Of a DNA stretch of 64,000 nt, positions 41,700 to 50,125 are shown piece by piece. The notes under the pieces are model-generated. The model was not told where the DNA came from and searched no databases. It saw only the letters and a list, made by a program, of their open reading frames with translations. The DNA is from Mayfieldus sp963740555 (GTDB taxonomy: Bacteria > Actinomycetota > Thermoleophilia > Solirubrobacterales > 70-9): assembly GCA_963740555.1 (NCBI GenBank), contig CAVUES010000003.1, forward strand, positions 62,001 through 126,000, written 5' to 3'. Within the stretch, counting starts at the first letter, position 1; each line of letters begins with the position of its first letter. A program made the position numbers and the translations under genes.

Positions 41700-42608
41700 T
41701 CACCCGGCCCGGAACGGTCCCGCGCTCTCACCCGGGGCAAGCACGGACTCCTCCGGCTCGACGTGGATCAGCACGTCGGCGGCCGGCAGCTCGGCCTCAA
41801 TCGCGGCCCGCATCCCATGGGCCAGCTCGTGGGCCTGCTCGAGGCTTGTCCCGGATCGAAACTGGACGTGCAAGTCGACGTATCGGCGGCTGCCCGCCCG
41901 CCGGGCGCGCAGCTTGTGGTAGCCGGCCACCTCCGGCGGGCGAGAGGCGGCGATCGCGGCCTCGATTCGATCCATCTCGTCGGCAGGCAGCGCCTCGTCG
42001 ACGAGCACGCGCGAGGAGCGGGTGATGATTCGCAGGCCGGAGACGACGATCGCCACCGCCACCGCGAGCGCTGCGATCGAGTCGAAGGCGCTTTCGCCGG
42101 TGACCTCGACCAGCACCAGCCCGATCAACACCCCGATCGAGGTGAATGAGTCGGTGCGCAGGTGCGCGGCGTCGCCCTCCAGCGCCGGCGAATCGAGTCG
42201 CTTCGCCTGACGGCTGAGGAAGGCGGAGATCCCGAAGTTGGCGGCCGCGGAGACCGCCATCACGGCGATGCCGACGGCCAGGGTGTCGACATGGGCGCCG
42301 ACGACCAACCGGTGGGTCGCCTCGTAGACGATCACCGCGGCGCCGACCAGGATCAACATCCCCTCGATCGCGGCGGCGAGGTTCTCGAGCTTCTCGTGCC
42401 CGTACGGGTGGTCGATGTCGGCCGGCTCGTCGGCCTTCCGCACCGAGGCGAGGGCGATCACCGACGCCAGCAGGTCGATCAGCGAGTGGGCCGCCTCGGT
42501 GATGATCGCGATCGAGCCGGTGATCGCCCCCGCCGCGACCTTGACCGCGATCAAAAGCGAATTGGACGCGACCGAGAGGCCAGCGGCGCCGGACTTGGTC
42601 CGGATCAT
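41700..42608 (-). CDS. Cation diffusion facilitator transporter
   Basis: A 302-residue metal efflux protein (Zn/Fe/Mn/Co). Six transmembrane helices. The metal site motif HSLIDLLASVIAL in TM2 (His/Asp) and HLRTDSFTSIGVLIG in TM5 (HxxxD) are both intact. The C-terminal cytosolic domain has HxHV-type residues (IHVEP). It is the third gene after rph and rdgB. Presence of both zinc uptake and CDF genes suggests zinc homeostasis, but the ion is not readable. Confidence 0.9.
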   Translation of the reverse strand: MIRTKSGAAGLSVASNSLLIAVKVAAGAITGSIAIITEAAHSLIDLLASVIALASVRKADEPADIDHPYGHEKLENLAAAIEGMLILVGAAVIVYEATHRLVVGAHVDTLAVGIAVMAVSAAANFGISAFLSRQAKRLDSPALEGDAAHLRTDSFTSIGVLIGLVLVEVTGESAFDSIAALAVAVAIVVSGLRIITRSSRVLVDEALPADEMDRIEAAIAASRPPEVAGYHKLRARRAGSRRYVDLHVQFRSGTSLEQAHELAHGMRAAIEAELPAADVLIHVEPEESVLAPGESAGPFRAG

Positions 42609-42648
42609 CGCGGCGCTCTTCCGAGGCGAACTGGCGGCCCGCTGTCGA

Positions 42649-43272
42649 TCAATCGAGCTCCACCCCCCTGCCGATCGCGAGGTGTGGGGCGAGCATGCGC
42701 GCCGCCCGCCCGCGGTGGCTGATCGCGTTCTTCTCCGGTGGCGCGAGCTCGGCCATAGTTCGCCCGTCGGGGTCCTGGTCGGGGAGAAAGGCCGGGTCGT
42801 AGCCGAAGCCGCCCGACCCGCGCGGGCTTTCCGCCAGCCTTCCTTCGCAGCGTCCTTCGAACAGCCCTTCCTCTCCACCGGGATTCACGTAGGCCAGCAC
42901 GCAGACATAGGTGACGCGGCGGTCGCCGCCGGCGGCGCCCACCTCACGCAAGAGTTTGGCCAGATTCTCCTCGTCGCTGGCGCCCTCGCCGGCATAGCGG
43001 GCCGAGCGAATCCCGGGCTCGCCGTTGAGGGCCACGGCTTCGATGCCGCTGTCGTCGGCGATCGCCGGTCGCCCGGTCGCGGCATGCGCGGCGCGAGCCT
43101 TGATCAGCGCGTTGGCCGAAAAGGTGTCCCCCTCCTCGGGCGGAAGCTCAACTCCCTCCGGCAGGGGTTCGAGCTCTAGCTCGGGCAGCAGCTCGGCAAG
43201 CTCGCGCAGCTTGTGCTCGTTGCGGGTTGCCACGACGACAGACCGGTCCGCTTCGCTGCGCTGGGCGGCCAT
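42649..43272 (-). CDS. rdgB: XTP/dITP diphosphatase
   Basis: A 207-residue Ham1-type house-cleaning enzyme removing dITP/XTP. Start block VVVATRNEHKLRELAELL, metal site DDSGIEAVALNGEPGIRSARYAGEG and the purine pocket GSGGFGYDPAFL with AISHRGRA are present. It overlaps rph by 1 nt, the usual rph-rdgB pairing of actinobacteria. Confidence 0.95.
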   Translation of the reverse strand: MAAQRSEADRSVVVATRNEHKLRELAELLPELELEPLPEGVELPPEEGDTFSANALIKARAAHAATGRPAIADDSGIEAVALNGEPGIRSARYAGEGASDEENLAKLLREVGAAGGDRRVTYVCVLAYVNPGGEEGLFEGRCEGRLAESPRGSGGFGYDPAFLPDQDPDGRTMAELAPPEKNAISHRGRAARMLAPHLAIGRGVELD

Positions 43273-43997
43273 CAGGTCGAGACGGCCCGCTCCTGCTCTT
43301 CACGCAGCCGGGCGATCCCTGCCTCGGCGAGGGCGAGCAGCTCGTCCAGGGACGCCTTCGACAGTGGGGTGCGCTCGGCGGTCGCCTGCACCTCGACCAG
43401 ACCGGCGTCCCCGGTCATCACCACGTTGGCGTCGACCTCGGCGGAGGAGTCCTCCGCGTAGTCGAGGTCGCACAGCGCCCGCCCCCCGACGATCCCGGCG
43501 CTCACCGCCGCGATCGAGCCGCTGAGCGGAAGACCTTCCATGTCGCCGGCGTCGACGAGCCCCTGAAGCGCCAGCCGCAGCGCCACGAATCCCCCGGTGA
43601 TCGCCGCGCAACGGGTGCCGCCATCGGCTTGGAGCACGTCGCAGTCCACGTAGACGCTGCGCTCGCCGAGCGCCTCGAAATCGACCACCACGCGCAGCGA
43701 GCGACCGATCAGCCGTTGGATCTCAACCGAGCGCCCGTCCTGGCGCCCGCGCAAGACGTCGCGGGCCTTGCGCTCACCGGTGGAGGCCGGCAGCATCGCG
43801 TACTCGGCCGTCACCCACCCGCGCCCCTTGCCTTCCATCCAGCGCGGCACGGAGTCGGTCACCGATGCGGTGCAGATCACCCGCGTCTCGCCCTGGGAGT
43901 ACAGCGCCGAGCCGTCGGCCGTGCGCACGTAGCCGGGCTCGATCTGGACCGGGCGGAGGTCATCGGGGGCGCGGTCGTAGCTGCGCGAGGCAGGCAT
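43272..43997 (-). CDS. rph: Ribonuclease PH
   Basis: Phosphorolytic 3'-5' exoribonuclease trimming tRNA precursors. 241 residues. RPVQIEPGYVRTADGSALYSQGETRVICTASV, the RKARDVLRGRQDGRSVEIQRLIGRSLRVVVDF core and the phosphate site DVLQADGGTRCAAITGGFVAL are all present. ATG start, 1-nt overlap with rdgB downstream. Confidence 0.95.
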   Translation of the reverse strand: MPASRSYDRAPDDLRPVQIEPGYVRTADGSALYSQGETRVICTASVTDSVPRWMEGKGRGWVTAEYAMLPASTGERKARDVLRGRQDGRSVEIQRLIGRSLRVVVDFEALGERSVYVDCDVLQADGGTRCAAITGGFVALRLALQGLVDAGDMEGLPLSGSIAAVSAGIVGGRALCDLDYAEDSSAEVDANVVMTGDAGLVEVQATAERTPLSKASLDELLALAEAGIARLREEQERAVST

Positions 43998-44081
43998 CGG
44001 GCCGAGTCTCTCATGCGGTCGCGCTAATCAGGGTGCCTCCGCGACTCTCGCTAGCCTCGGGCATAGGCCTCTAGGTCGAAC

Positions 44082-44120
44082 CACCGGTTGGGGGAACCGG
44101 TGCATTGGCATGCACCCAAT
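44082..44120 (+). promoter_or_regulatory. Tandem hairpin leader
   Basis: Perfect arms CACCGGTT (44082-44089)/AACCGGTG (44095-44102) around a G5 loop are followed by ATTGG (44104-44108)/CCAAT (44116-44120). They end 16 nt before the ATG of the IscA-like gene and 4 nt before its Shine-Dalgarno. Operator or RNA leader; identity unknown. Confidence 0.4.
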
Positions 44121-44135
44121 CAAGGAGGCAAGAGC

Positions 44136-44435
44136 ATGCTCACCATCACGCCGCAGGCATCGGAGGCGATCCGCGGGCTTCTCGCCCAGGACGCGGTTCC
44201 CGAAGGGAGCGTCGTCCGAATCAGCCCCGAGCCGGAGCAGGGTCTCGCGATCGCCCTCGTCGAGGCTCCACAGGAAGACGATCAGGTGATCGAGGCCGAA
44301 GGGGTCGAGATCTGCGTCGAGCCGAGCGCCGCCGACGTGCTCGACGACAAGGAGCTCGACGCGAGCACGGCGGCGGGGAACGTCGCATTCAGCATCGCTC
44401 CGCAGGGCGGCCTGGCCTCGCAATCCGAGGCCTAG
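44136..44435 (+). CDS. IscA/HesB-like protein lacking ligand cysteines
   Basis: A 99-residue protein with an AAGGAGG Shine-Dalgarno. The fold pattern (LTITPQASEAIRGLLAQD; VRISPEPEQGLAIALVEAPQEDDQVIEAEGVEICVEPSAADVLDDKELD) matches the HesB/IscA family. The three cysteines that bind Fe-S clusters (position ~35 and the C-terminal CGC) are absent, and only Cys65 (EICVE) is present. It may not carry clusters and could be a structural or stress variant. Confidence 0.65.
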   Translation: MLTITPQASEAIRGLLAQDAVPEGSVVRISPEPEQGLAIALVEAPQEDDQVIEAEGVEICVEPSAADVLDDKELDASTAAGNVAFSIAPQGGLASQSEA

Positions 44436-44527
44436 CGGGCCCCAGGCGAGCGCGGTCGCCGTCGAGTGCGGCGGCCGCGCCATCCGCCTCTGACCCCGGC
44501 GGATCCGGCCCGGCAGGACCTCCCGGC

Positions 44528-44773
44528 TCAGCGGAAGCTGACCTGATTCACCGCCTGCTTGATCTTCTCGATGATCACCCCCGCGAGCTCTGTCCCCTGC
44601 TTGCCGTTGAAGCCCTTCATCGCCGCCACCATCCCGACCATCAACAACGAGACGAGCAGGATCAGGCCGACGTACTCGACCGTCCCCTGGGCCCGCTCGC
44701 CCTCCATCAGGACGCGGATCGCCCGCAGCCGCCGATCTACCACCAGGTAGAGCCACCCCATCAATGCGCTCAT
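44528..44773 (-). CDS. Flp-type pilin-like protein
   Basis: An 81-residue protein. Following a basic N-terminus and GERAQG, the hydrophobic helix TVEYVGLILLVSLLMVGMVAAM begins with the Thr-Val-Glu-Tyr of Flp/TadE-type pilins, with Glu at position 5 of the mature helix. The short C-terminal part carries GKQGTELAGVIIEKI. The N-terminal 28 residues are long for a pilin leader. No tad assembly genes are nearby, so it is an orphan pilin or a pilin-like membrane protein. Confidence 0.65.
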   Translation of the reverse strand: MSALMGWLYLVVDRRLRAIRVLMEGERAQGTVEYVGLILLVSLLMVGMVAAMKGFNGKQGTELAGVIIEKIKQAVNQVSFR

Positions 44774-44927
44774 GCACCCTCCTTCGTTCCGATTGGAGGG
44801 CGATGCTCGCGGTCAATTCTGCACCGATCCAGACACGTTTGTCGTGAAGCTGAGCCAACACGCTCGCGGGCCCGTATATGAATCCACCGTGCCCGCGATC
44901 TGGCTGCCCCGACACAGAAGATCCTCG

Positions 44928-45503
44928 ATGCGCTCCTTCGACCCGCGCAAGGTCGGTCGCCTCGAATGCACCGCCTGGGTCACCTACTACCAGCGACGCT
45001 GGCTGAGGTTCCTTGCCGCGGCGCTTGCCCTCACTCGCCACACGTTTGCCCTCCCCTGGCTGCCTACCGTGCGCGGGGCCTGGCTGGTGCTGCGCGCGAA
45101 CCAGTTCTGGGCCCCCTTCCCCGACAACGATCCGGACCGCGCCCGCCGCTGCATGCGGCGCTTCTACCGACTCGTCGCCGACCATCACCGGGAGTCGTTC
45201 GACGTCGACGAGGCCGCGCGGCTCGAGGTCGAGTGGTGGCGGGTACACCGCGAGCTTCAGCACGACCGCACCGACAGCGACGAGGAACCGCTCAGCGACG
45301 CGATCGCGGCGCTGTACGCACATGTCTACGGGGTCCCAATCGCGAACGTCGTTCAGGCGGCGCAGAAAAGAGCGTTGGCAATGCGCTACTCGGACCGTTG
45401 GGTCGACGATGGGTGCGACTCGGCGAGCCCGTTGATCGGCGAAGAGCGAGCGGCGCTGGTCGCCAGCTACGCCGCCCTGCTGGCCGCCGTCCACCGGCCC
45501 TGA
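44928..45503 (+). CDS. Conserved actinobacterial protein of unknown function
   Basis: A 191-residue mainly helical protein: MRSFDPRKVGRLECTAWVTYYQRRWLRFL, then 'GAWLVLRANQFWAPFPDNDPDRARRCMRRFYRLVADHH' and 'YAHVYGVPIANVVQAAQKRALAMRYSDRWVDDG'. I recall similar proteins across actinobacteria, without known function. The reading frame is open to 44772. A GTG at 44889 is an alternative start. A single hydrophobic stretch is present, membrane association possible. Confidence 0.65.
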   Translation: MRSFDPRKVGRLECTAWVTYYQRRWLRFLAAALALTRHTFALPWLPTVRGAWLVLRANQFWAPFPDNDPDRARRCMRRFYRLVADHHRESFDVDEAARLEVEWWRVHRELQHDRTDSDEEPLSDAIAALYAHVYGVPIANVVQAAQKRALAMRYSDRWVDDGCDSASPLIGEERAALVASYAALLAAVHRP

Positions 45504-45568
45504 GCTCCTGACCAGGACGACTCTCTGCTCGACGCGCCGCGATTGTCCCGCGGATACGCTGGCGCCCG

Positions 45569-46519
45569 GTGCGGGTCCTGATCGTCACCAACTTCACCCC
45601 CGACGCTGAGACGCCGCAGCGGGGCCGCTGGGTGATCGACCAAGTCGAGGCGATCCGCGGCCGGGGGGTCGAGGTCGAGGTGTTCAGCTTCCCACTCGGC
45701 CGCGGGAAATACCTGCCGGCGACACGGCGATTGCGCGGCTTACTGCGCCGCGAGCGCTTCGACCTCGTGCACGCCCACTACGGGCTGCCCGGCTGGTGCG
45801 CCCGGCTGGCCGGGGCGCGACCGCTCGTCGTCACCTTTCACGGCACCGACGTGCGCCACCGGACGGTGGGGCCGCTTTCGCGCCGCCTTGCCGGACGAGT
45901 CGACCTCTGCGCGGGGGTGTCTCGGGCCCTGTTCGGCCCCGAGGGCGGCCGACCCGGCCTTCCCAGACCGAGCGGCCGCACCGCCGTGCTGCCCTGCGGC
46001 CCCGATCTGGGTCGCTTCAAGCCGCTGCCGCGGTCCGATGCACGCCGCGAGCTCGGCCTCGATCCGGACGGCCGCTACCTGTTCTTCCCCGCCAATCCCT
46101 CGCGGCCCGAGAAGCGTCACGACCGCGCGGTCGAGCTGGCCAACCGGGCAGGAGCCGAGCTGCTGACCGGCGGCGGGATCGAGCCCGACCGCATGCCGAT
46201 CTGGATCAACGCGGCCCACGCGGTGCTCGTCACCTCCGACTACGAGGGCTTCGGCCTCGTCGCGCTGGAGGCTCTGGCCTGCGGAGTCCCGGTTCTCTCG
46301 ACCCCTGTTGGGATCGCTCCCCACGTCGTCGGCGGAGTTCCCGGTTGTCTGGTCGCTGCCTATGACACCGAGCACTGGTTGGTGGTGCTTCGCCCCCACC
46401 TGGAGACGGACGACCCACGGGTACGGGGAGCAGATCGTGCCGCCGCCTTCTCCGCCGACCGCATGGCGGAACGGGTGCTCGTCGCCTATCAAGAGGTGCT
46501 CGACGAAGTGCACACCTGA
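45569..46519 (+). CDS. GT4-family glycosyltransferase (second)
   Basis: A 316-residue compact GT-B enzyme. N-domain start MRVLIVTNFTPDAETPQRGRWV, acceptor loop 'LVHAHYGLPGWCARLAGARPLVVTFHGTDVRH', nucleotide-sugar loop FFPANPSRPEKRHDRAV and the E-x7-E motif EGFGLVALEALACGVPVLSTPVG. GTG start with overlap-free gap of 65 nt to the preceding gene. Likely envelope or capsule glycosylation; partner genes are absent. Confidence 0.82.
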   Translation: MRVLIVTNFTPDAETPQRGRWVIDQVEAIRGRGVEVEVFSFPLGRGKYLPATRRLRGLLRRERFDLVHAHYGLPGWCARLAGARPLVVTFHGTDVRHRTVGPLSRRLAGRVDLCAGVSRALFGPEGGRPGLPRPSGRTAVLPCGPDLGRFKPLPRSDARRELGLDPDGRYLFFPANPSRPEKRHDRAVELANRAGAELLTGGGIEPDRMPIWINAAHAVLVTSDYEGFGLVALEALACGVPVLSTPVGIAPHVVGGVPGCLVAAYDTEHWLVVLRPHLETDDPRVRGADRAAAFSADRMAERVLVAYQEVLDEVHT

Positions 46520-46736
46520 GGCCTCGCAGCGGCTAGGCTGACCGGCGCAGGAGGAGAGAGCGCTGGGTCTGCATGCAAGCCGCCGGCAGCGGCAGATTGG
46601 GCCAATATCCGCACCACACCTGGATACTCAGTCAGGGGCGGAATCCTCCAACCAAGAGCAATGACGCGTCAAGGAACGAAGATCCCGCGGGCGACACCCA
46701 TGCCAGCCCGCCGACGGCCCCGACAGCCGGGCTGAC
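46520..46736. other. 217-bp gap before the coiled-coil gene
   Basis: It contains a GGAGGAGAGAG purine run (46551-46561) and short inverted TCTGC/GCAGA arms, but no convincing tRNA, SRP RNA or promoter. In the last 80 bp a 24-codon ATG ORF (46660) ends at 46734, just before the GTG; its coding status cannot be judged. Confidence 0.4.
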
Positions 46737-48869
46737 GTGCACGTGGAGGACGCGGATAGACGGGTTCGTGACGCGGCGGAGTCGGCGCGTCGTGAGGCCG
46801 AAGAAGCCGCAACGGCGGAGATCCTCGCCCTCGAGGAGGAGCTGGAGCGCCAGCAGCAGCGAGCCGACAAGGCCGCAAACGACGCCCGGGGCCAGCTGCG
46901 CGAGGCAGAGGAGGGGGCGCGCGAGGAAATGGATCGCTATCGGCGCGAGGTCGAGGAGCGGACCCGCAAGGAGGTGGAGGCTGCCCGCCAGGCCGCCGAG
47001 GAGCGCTTCGCCGCGGAGCTGCGGACTCTCGACGCCGAGCTGGCACTGGAGAAGGAGGCGAAGGCGAAGGCATTGGAGGCGGCCGAGAAGCGACTTTCCG
47101 AGATCGAAAAGCTTGCGGTGGCCGCCGGAGAGCGGATCGAGGGAGCGGAGCGGCAGCTGGCCGAGGAGACCGAGCGGCTTCGGGCGAGCGTCGAAGAGAG
47201 GGTGCGCGAGCAGACCGAGACGGTCCGCCGCGAAGGAGAAGCGAAGCTGAAGTCAGCGCTGGCCGAGCGCGAGCAGGAGTTCGAGCGGCGCCTGGCGGAG
47301 AAGGCGTCGGCGCTCGAAAAGGCCGAGAGGCGGGCCGCGGAGCTCGAACGGCGCACGAACGACGAGCGCAAGCGCTTGCACGCCCGCGGCGAGCAGCAGG
47401 CCGTGCAGGCGGCCGACCAGGCCCGCAAGGAGGCCGCCGCTGAGGCTCGGGCTGAGGCGGACAAGCGCCTCGGCAGCAGGGAAAGAGAGCTACGCGCCGA
47501 GGTCGAGAGGAGTCGCTCGGCGCTCGCCAAGGCTGAGCAACGGGTCACCGAGCTCGAGCAGCAAAGTCAGGCGGAGCGCCAGAAGCTTCGCAGCGACACC
47601 GGCGAGAAGGTCACCGCGGCCGCCAGCGAAGCACGCAAGGAGACGGAGAAGAAGCTGCGGGCGGAGGCGGACCAGCGCCTCAAGGCCGCCGAGAAGGAGC
47701 TCGAGGCGAAGGTCGCCAAGAGCCGCTCGGCTCTCGAAGCGGCCGAGCGGCGGGTCGCGCAGCTCGAGAAGGGGTCGAAGGCGGAGGTCGAGCGCGTCCG
47801 TTCGGAAGGCGAGAAGAAGCTCGGCGCCCGCGAAAAGGAGCTACGGGCCGAGATCGCGCGACTCGAGCAAGCGCAGAAGAAGACTTCGGGCGAATCCGCC
47901 GAGAAGGCAGCCAAGCGATGGAAGCCGGGCGCGCAGGGCAAAGAGACGGAGAAGCAGGGTGCGCAGGCCAAAGAGGCAGAGAAGCTGGTGGCGGAGGCCA
48001 AGGGGCAGGTGGCGCAAGCCGAGAAGCGCGCCGAGGCGACGCAGAAGCAGGTCGCGGAGGCGGAGAAACGAGCCGCGGAGGCCGACAAGCGAGTCGCCGA
48101 GGCCGAGAAGAAGGCCGAGAAGCTAGTCGCCGATGCGGAGAGGCGCGCGGCCGAGGCCGAGGTGAGGGCCGAGGAGGCCGCGGCGGCGCTCGGCGACGCT
48201 GAGGTCGAGGGACGCGAGGCGGCCGCCGCTTGGCTGCGCGCCCAGACCAAGGCGTTGCGGCGCGAAGCACGCGAGCAGGTCGAGGCGGAGATCGAAGCGA
48301 CCCGGGCGGAGAGCGCCGAGGCGGCACATGGCGAGGCCGAGAAGCGTCTGGAGAGGGAATCGCGCCGCCTCGAGGCCGAGGCCGACGAGCTGGCCGAGCG
48401 CGCCGCCGCGGAAGCGCGAGCCGAAGCCGAGCAGGCGCTCGACGGGTTGCGTGCCGAGCGCGACGAGGCGGTGAAGAAGCTGCAGGCCGCGGAACAGCAA
48501 CTGAAGCAGGCCCCGCGAGCGCCAGCACCAGCGGAGAAAAAGGCTGAAAAGGCGGAAGCCGAGGAGCCCGGCAAGGGCGAGGCAACGGGTCCGCGCAAGC
48601 CCAAGCCGATCGAGAAGAAAACGAAGCCGGCGGCGGAGAAGGCGGCGGCGGTCGAAGAGGAGATAGATGCTGAGCCGAGCGGCCCGGTCGACCTCAACAC
48701 GGCGACTTTCGAACACCTGCGCGGCCTTGGGTTCTCGGCGGCGCAGGCGAATCGGGTGATCGCCTACCGCGACCGCCTCGGCGGCTACAAGTCGGTGGAC
48801 GATCTGGTTTCCGTGCCCGGCATCGCGCGCGACTTCGTGACTCAGCTGGAGGACAGGCTGAAGGTTTAG
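46737..48869 (+). CDS. Long coiled-coil protein with C-terminal HhH (ComEA-like) domain
   Basis: A 710-residue protein without signal or membrane segment. Residues 1-about 590 are an almost unbroken charged coiled coil (Glu, Lys, Arg, Ala, with repeats such as AEKRAAEADKRVAEAEKK around 430-470). A Lys/Pro/Ala linker (about 595-648) follows, then a helix-hairpin-helix pair at 651-710 (VDLNTATFEHLRGLGFSAA, SVPGIARDFVTQLEDRL) like the DNA-binding ComEA domain. The arrangement suggests DNA binding at one end of a long rod. GTG start (alternative GTG two codons later). The stop overlaps the next gene by 1 nt. Confidence 0.8.
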   Translation: MHVEDADRRVRDAAESARREAEEAATAEILALEEELERQQQRADKAANDARGQLREAEEGAREEMDRYRREVEERTRKEVEAARQAAEERFAAELRTLDAELALEKEAKAKALEAAEKRLSEIEKLAVAAGERIEGAERQLAEETERLRASVEERVREQTETVRREGEAKLKSALAEREQEFERRLAEKASALEKAERRAAELERRTNDERKRLHARGEQQAVQAADQARKEAAAEARAEADKRLGSRERELRAEVERSRSALAKAEQRVTELEQQSQAERQKLRSDTGEKVTAAASEARKETEKKLRAEADQRLKAAEKELEAKVAKSRSALEAAERRVAQLEKGSKAEVERVRSEGEKKLGAREKELRAEIARLEQAQKKTSGESAEKAAKRWKPGAQGKETEKQGAQAKEAEKLVAEAKGQVAQAEKRAEATQKQVAEAEKRAAEADKRVAEAEKKAEKLVADAERRAAEAEVRAEEAAAALGDAEVEGREAAAAWLRAQTKALRREAREQVEAEIEATRAESAEAAHGEAEKRLERESRRLEAEADELAERAAAEARAEAEQALDGLRAERDEAVKKLQAAEQQLKQAPRAPAPAEKKAEKAEAEEPGKGEATGPRKPKPIEKKTKPAAEKAAAVEEEIDAEPSGPVDLNTATFEHLRGLGFSAAQANRVIAYRDRLGGYKSVDDLVSVPGIARDFVTQLEDRLKV

Positions 48870-49132
48870 TGACCGGCCCCGCTCGCCAGGCTGGGCCGGC
48901 GGGCCCGCAATGGCGCCGCCCGTTGATCGCCGCCGCGGTGACAGTCGCGATCGTCGTCCTCGTCCTGGTGATCGGCTACGAGCGGATGAGCGACGACGCC
49001 AACAGCGCGGCAGGCCACGCGCCCGCCCCACAGGGCCAAACGATCAAGCCAGCTGCCAACGGGGGCGCAACCGCGAGCGGTAGCCGGAAGCCGGTTCCGG
49101 CGGGGCCTCTCGCGGGGCAGCGGACCCCGTGA
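48869..49132 (+). CDS. Small single-span membrane protein
   Basis: An 87-residue protein (GTG start overlapping the coiled-coil stop by 1 nt). One transmembrane helix (PLIAAAVTVAIVVLVLVIGY, about 18-37) is preceded by basic residues, with a Pro/Ala/Gly-rich tail outside. Coupled with the coiled coil, it could tether that protein. Its 3' 89 nt are antisense to the deacetylase gene. Confidence 0.6.
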   Translation: MTGPARQAGPAGPQWRRPLIAAAVTVAIVVLVLVIGYERMSDDANSAAGHAPAPQGQTIKPAANGGATASGSRKPVPAGPLAGQRTP

Positions 49133-50066
49133 AGGCGGCGATCGTGGCGCTGACCGACGCGGCCAGCGCCCCCAGGGCATAGCCCCCCTCGAGGCAGATC
49201 AGCACCGGAACGTCGAGCTCCGCGGCGGCGTCTCGCAGGCTCGCCGACATGTCGGCGTAGGCGTTCTCGTCGAGCATGCACTCGGCCAGCGGGTCGTCGC
49301 GGTGCGCGTCGTAGCCCGCCGAGACCGCGAGCAGGCCGGGGTCGAAATCGCGTGCCAGAGGCACCAGCACGGTCTGCACGATCGACAGGAACTCGTCCGG
49401 CCCGGCGCCCGGCCCGACCGGGAGGTTGACCGTGTACCCCTCCCCCGCGCCACTGCCGGTCTCGCTCGGGTCACCGGTGCCGGGAAAAAGCGGGCTCTGG
49501 TGAATGCTCGCGAACAAGACCTCCGGGGTGGAGTAAAAGGTGTCTTGGGTTCCGTTGCCGTGGTGGACGTCCCAATCGACCACCATCGCGCGCTCGACGT
49601 CGTGCTCGGAGAGGGCGTGGGCGACCCCGATCGCGACGTTGTTGAAGAGGCAGAAGCCCATCGCGCGCGACCGCTCGGCATGGTGGCCGGGCGGGCGCAG
49701 CCCACAGAAGGCGAAACCTGCCCGGTCGCCGAGCAACCGGTCGACAGCGTGCACGGCGCCCCCCGCCGCCCGCAACGCCGCCTCGTAGGAGCGGGCGCTG
49801 GCCACGGTGTCGAGATCGATCATCCCCCCGCCGCGGGCGCTGATTTCCCGGATCGACTCGACGTGGGAACGCGAATGAACGCGTTCGATCTGTTCGATCG
49901 TCGCCGCCGGGGCCTCGACCACTTCGAGGCCGTGCCAGTCGTCGGCTTCCAGCCGCGCCTCGATCGCCCGCACCCGCTCCGCGTTCTCGGGATGCGAGCC
50001 GGTGTCGTGCTCGAAGGAAAACGGATGGCGCAGATATAGCCCCGCGTGGCTCTGCCTCGCGCTCAC
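49044..50066 (-). CDS. Histone deacetylase-like amidohydrolase
   Basis: A 340-residue zinc amidohydrolase of the HDAC/acetoin-utilisation superfamily. PENAERVRAIEARL, the active-site GLRPPGHHAERSRAMGFCLFNNVAIG (tandem His), the zinc site DWDVHHGNGTQDTF (Asp and His) and 'VSAGYDAHRDDPLA' (zinc Asp) are complete. Probable substrate acetylpolyamines or acetyl-lysine proteins. ATG start. Converges with the small membrane protein gene, overlapping it by 89 nt. Confidence 0.9.
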   Translation of the reverse strand: MSARQSHAGLYLRHPFSFEHDTGSHPENAERVRAIEARLEADDWHGLEVVEAPAATIEQIERVHSRSHVESIREISARGGGMIDLDTVASARSYEAALRAAGGAVHAVDRLLGDRAGFAFCGLRPPGHHAERSRAMGFCLFNNVAIGVAHALSEHDVERAMVVDWDVHHGNGTQDTFYSTPEVLFASIHQSPLFPGTGDPSETGSGAGEGYTVNLPVGPGAGPDEFLSIVQTVLVPLARDFDPGLLAVSAGYDAHRDDPLAECMLDENAYADMSASLRDAAAELDVPVLICLEGGYALGALAASVSATIAAFTGSAAPREAPPEPASGYRSRLRPRWQLA

Positions 50067-50125
50067 AGCCCGTTACCGTACTCAGCCTTCTGCAGTCCAA
50101 CCGAGCCGAATCGGGTCGCTGCGAC

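Noticed and set aside
44028..45494. 488-residue minus frame across the IscA-like, pilin and DUF genes
   Set aside because: It crosses several genes with good starts and motifs. Composition is that of a shadow.
46520..46736. Possible SRP RNA or other ncRNA before the coiled-coil gene
   Set aside because: No GGAAGGAAGCAGCC-type apical loop or other known core; only short chance pairings.
46573..47250. 225-residue frame overlapping the coiled-coil gene
   Set aside because: Arg/Ser/Pro shadow with no coiled-coil pattern. The 46737 frame carries the heptad and HhH signals.
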